Below are positions 63,852 through 64,000 of a stretch of DNA of 64,000 bases, piece after piece. Within the stretch, counting starts at the first letter, position 1, and each line of letters starts with the position of its first letter. Made by a program: the position numbers and the translations under genes. A model generated the notes under the pieces. That model saw nothing but the letters and a program-made list of their open reading frames with translations, did not search any database and was not told where the DNA came from. Source of the DNA: Marinobacter sp. LV10R510-11A (GTDB lineage: Bacteria > Pseudomonadota > Gammaproteobacteria > Pseudomonadales > Oleiphilaceae); NCBI RefSeq assembly GCF_900215155.1, contig NZ_LT907980.1, forward strand, positions 186,001 to 250,000, read 5' to 3'.

Positions 63852-64000
63852 AATTCAGAAGCAACACACACTGAAAATTCTTGGTGATTTAAAAGGAATT
63901 CTTGAAGAGTTAGGAGATATCGGAATGGAGGTCGAGGGTGATCTGGCCAAAGTCGGGTCTGCCGTGGCTTCTTTTCAAGATGATGTTCTTCGTATTGCGT
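63829..64000 (+). CDS. leoA: LeoA-like dynamin protein (3' partial)
   Basis: The first 57 codons run off the window end. MDQLKQFEIQKQHTLKILGD and the helical stretch to SFQDDVLRIA are what precedes the P-loop in LeoA-type dynamins. It overlaps the LeoB-like gene by 23 bp. The gene order leoC-leoB-leoA matches the described E. coli locus. Identity is by order and N-terminal style only. Confidence 0.55.
   Translation, partial: MDQLKQFEIQKQHTLKILGDLKGILEELGDIGMEVEGDLAKVGSAVASFQDDVLRIA

Noticed and set aside
15774-64000. Right attachment site of the island
   Set aside because: No repeat of the tRNA-fMet 3' end was noticed by eye. The right boundary probably lies outside the window.

Overview
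The window looks like a chromosome segment of a marine gammaproteobacterium. A Marinobacter-like organism is my inference from the housekeeping gene set (Fe-SOD next to purEK, a Val-Asp-Val tRNA cluster, a single-chain acyl-CoA carboxylase with a fatty-acid gene cluster), from moderate GC, and from general similarity of the proteins; no search was run. It divides into a left accessory scrap (1-1.75 kb), a core segment (1.8-15.8 kb), and a large accessory/defence island that starts beside an initiator tRNA gene (15.7 kb) and runs off the right edge.

Left and core. Positions 1-1597 hold an IS1-like transposase gene read in two frames. The core then carries sodB, purK-purE, a coiled-coil inner-membrane protein, a lipoprotein, three tRNAs, and a fatty-acid module: an acyl-CoA synthetase and its TetR regulator, a 1099-residue biotin-dependent acyl-CoA carboxylase, a long FabG-type reductase and a FadI-type thiolase. 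Two TetR-type operator sites lie between the regulator and the carboxylase.

Island entry (15.7-24.5 kb). After tRNA-fMet come a small XRE repressor, an excisionase-like protein, a tyrosine integrase and an HD-domain protein, the usual layout of an integrative element at a tRNA. An IS1595-family element follows, then a WYL-domain regulator with two membrane/coiled-coil genes of unknown function. Next is an SOS operon on the minus strand (umuD-umuC-SRAP peptidase). Its umuD is frameshifted by a 7-bp duplication, and its LexA box is split by a second IS1595-family element.

Defence block (27.6-64 kb). A DUF4236 protein and a PcfJ-like protein face a six-gene operon: a tandem AAA ATPase, two small unknowns, a metallophosphatase, and an AddB-like nuclease with an AddA-like helicase-nuclease. 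Then comes a gene cut by an IS4-family element. A Druantia-like set (two unknown proteins plus a 1943-residue DEAD/DUF1998 helicase) is flanked by two roughly 350-bp copies of one promoter region. A DISARM-like SNF2 helicase and a large adenine methyltransferase follow, coupled by an ATGA overlap to split dynamin-like GTPase genes of the LeoC-LeoB-LeoA type; the last is cut by the window edge.

The strongest new observation is that both IS1595-family copies sit exactly inside LexA (SOS) boxes. In each, the 8-bp target duplication is the N8 of CTGT-N8-ACAG. Second, the same inverted repeat (GCGACA-N5-TGTCG) lies at three promoters of the defence block, which suggests one regulator controls several systems. 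Third, the Druantia-like cassette is bracketed by direct repeats of the drmD promoter, so it could be gained or lost by simple recombination.
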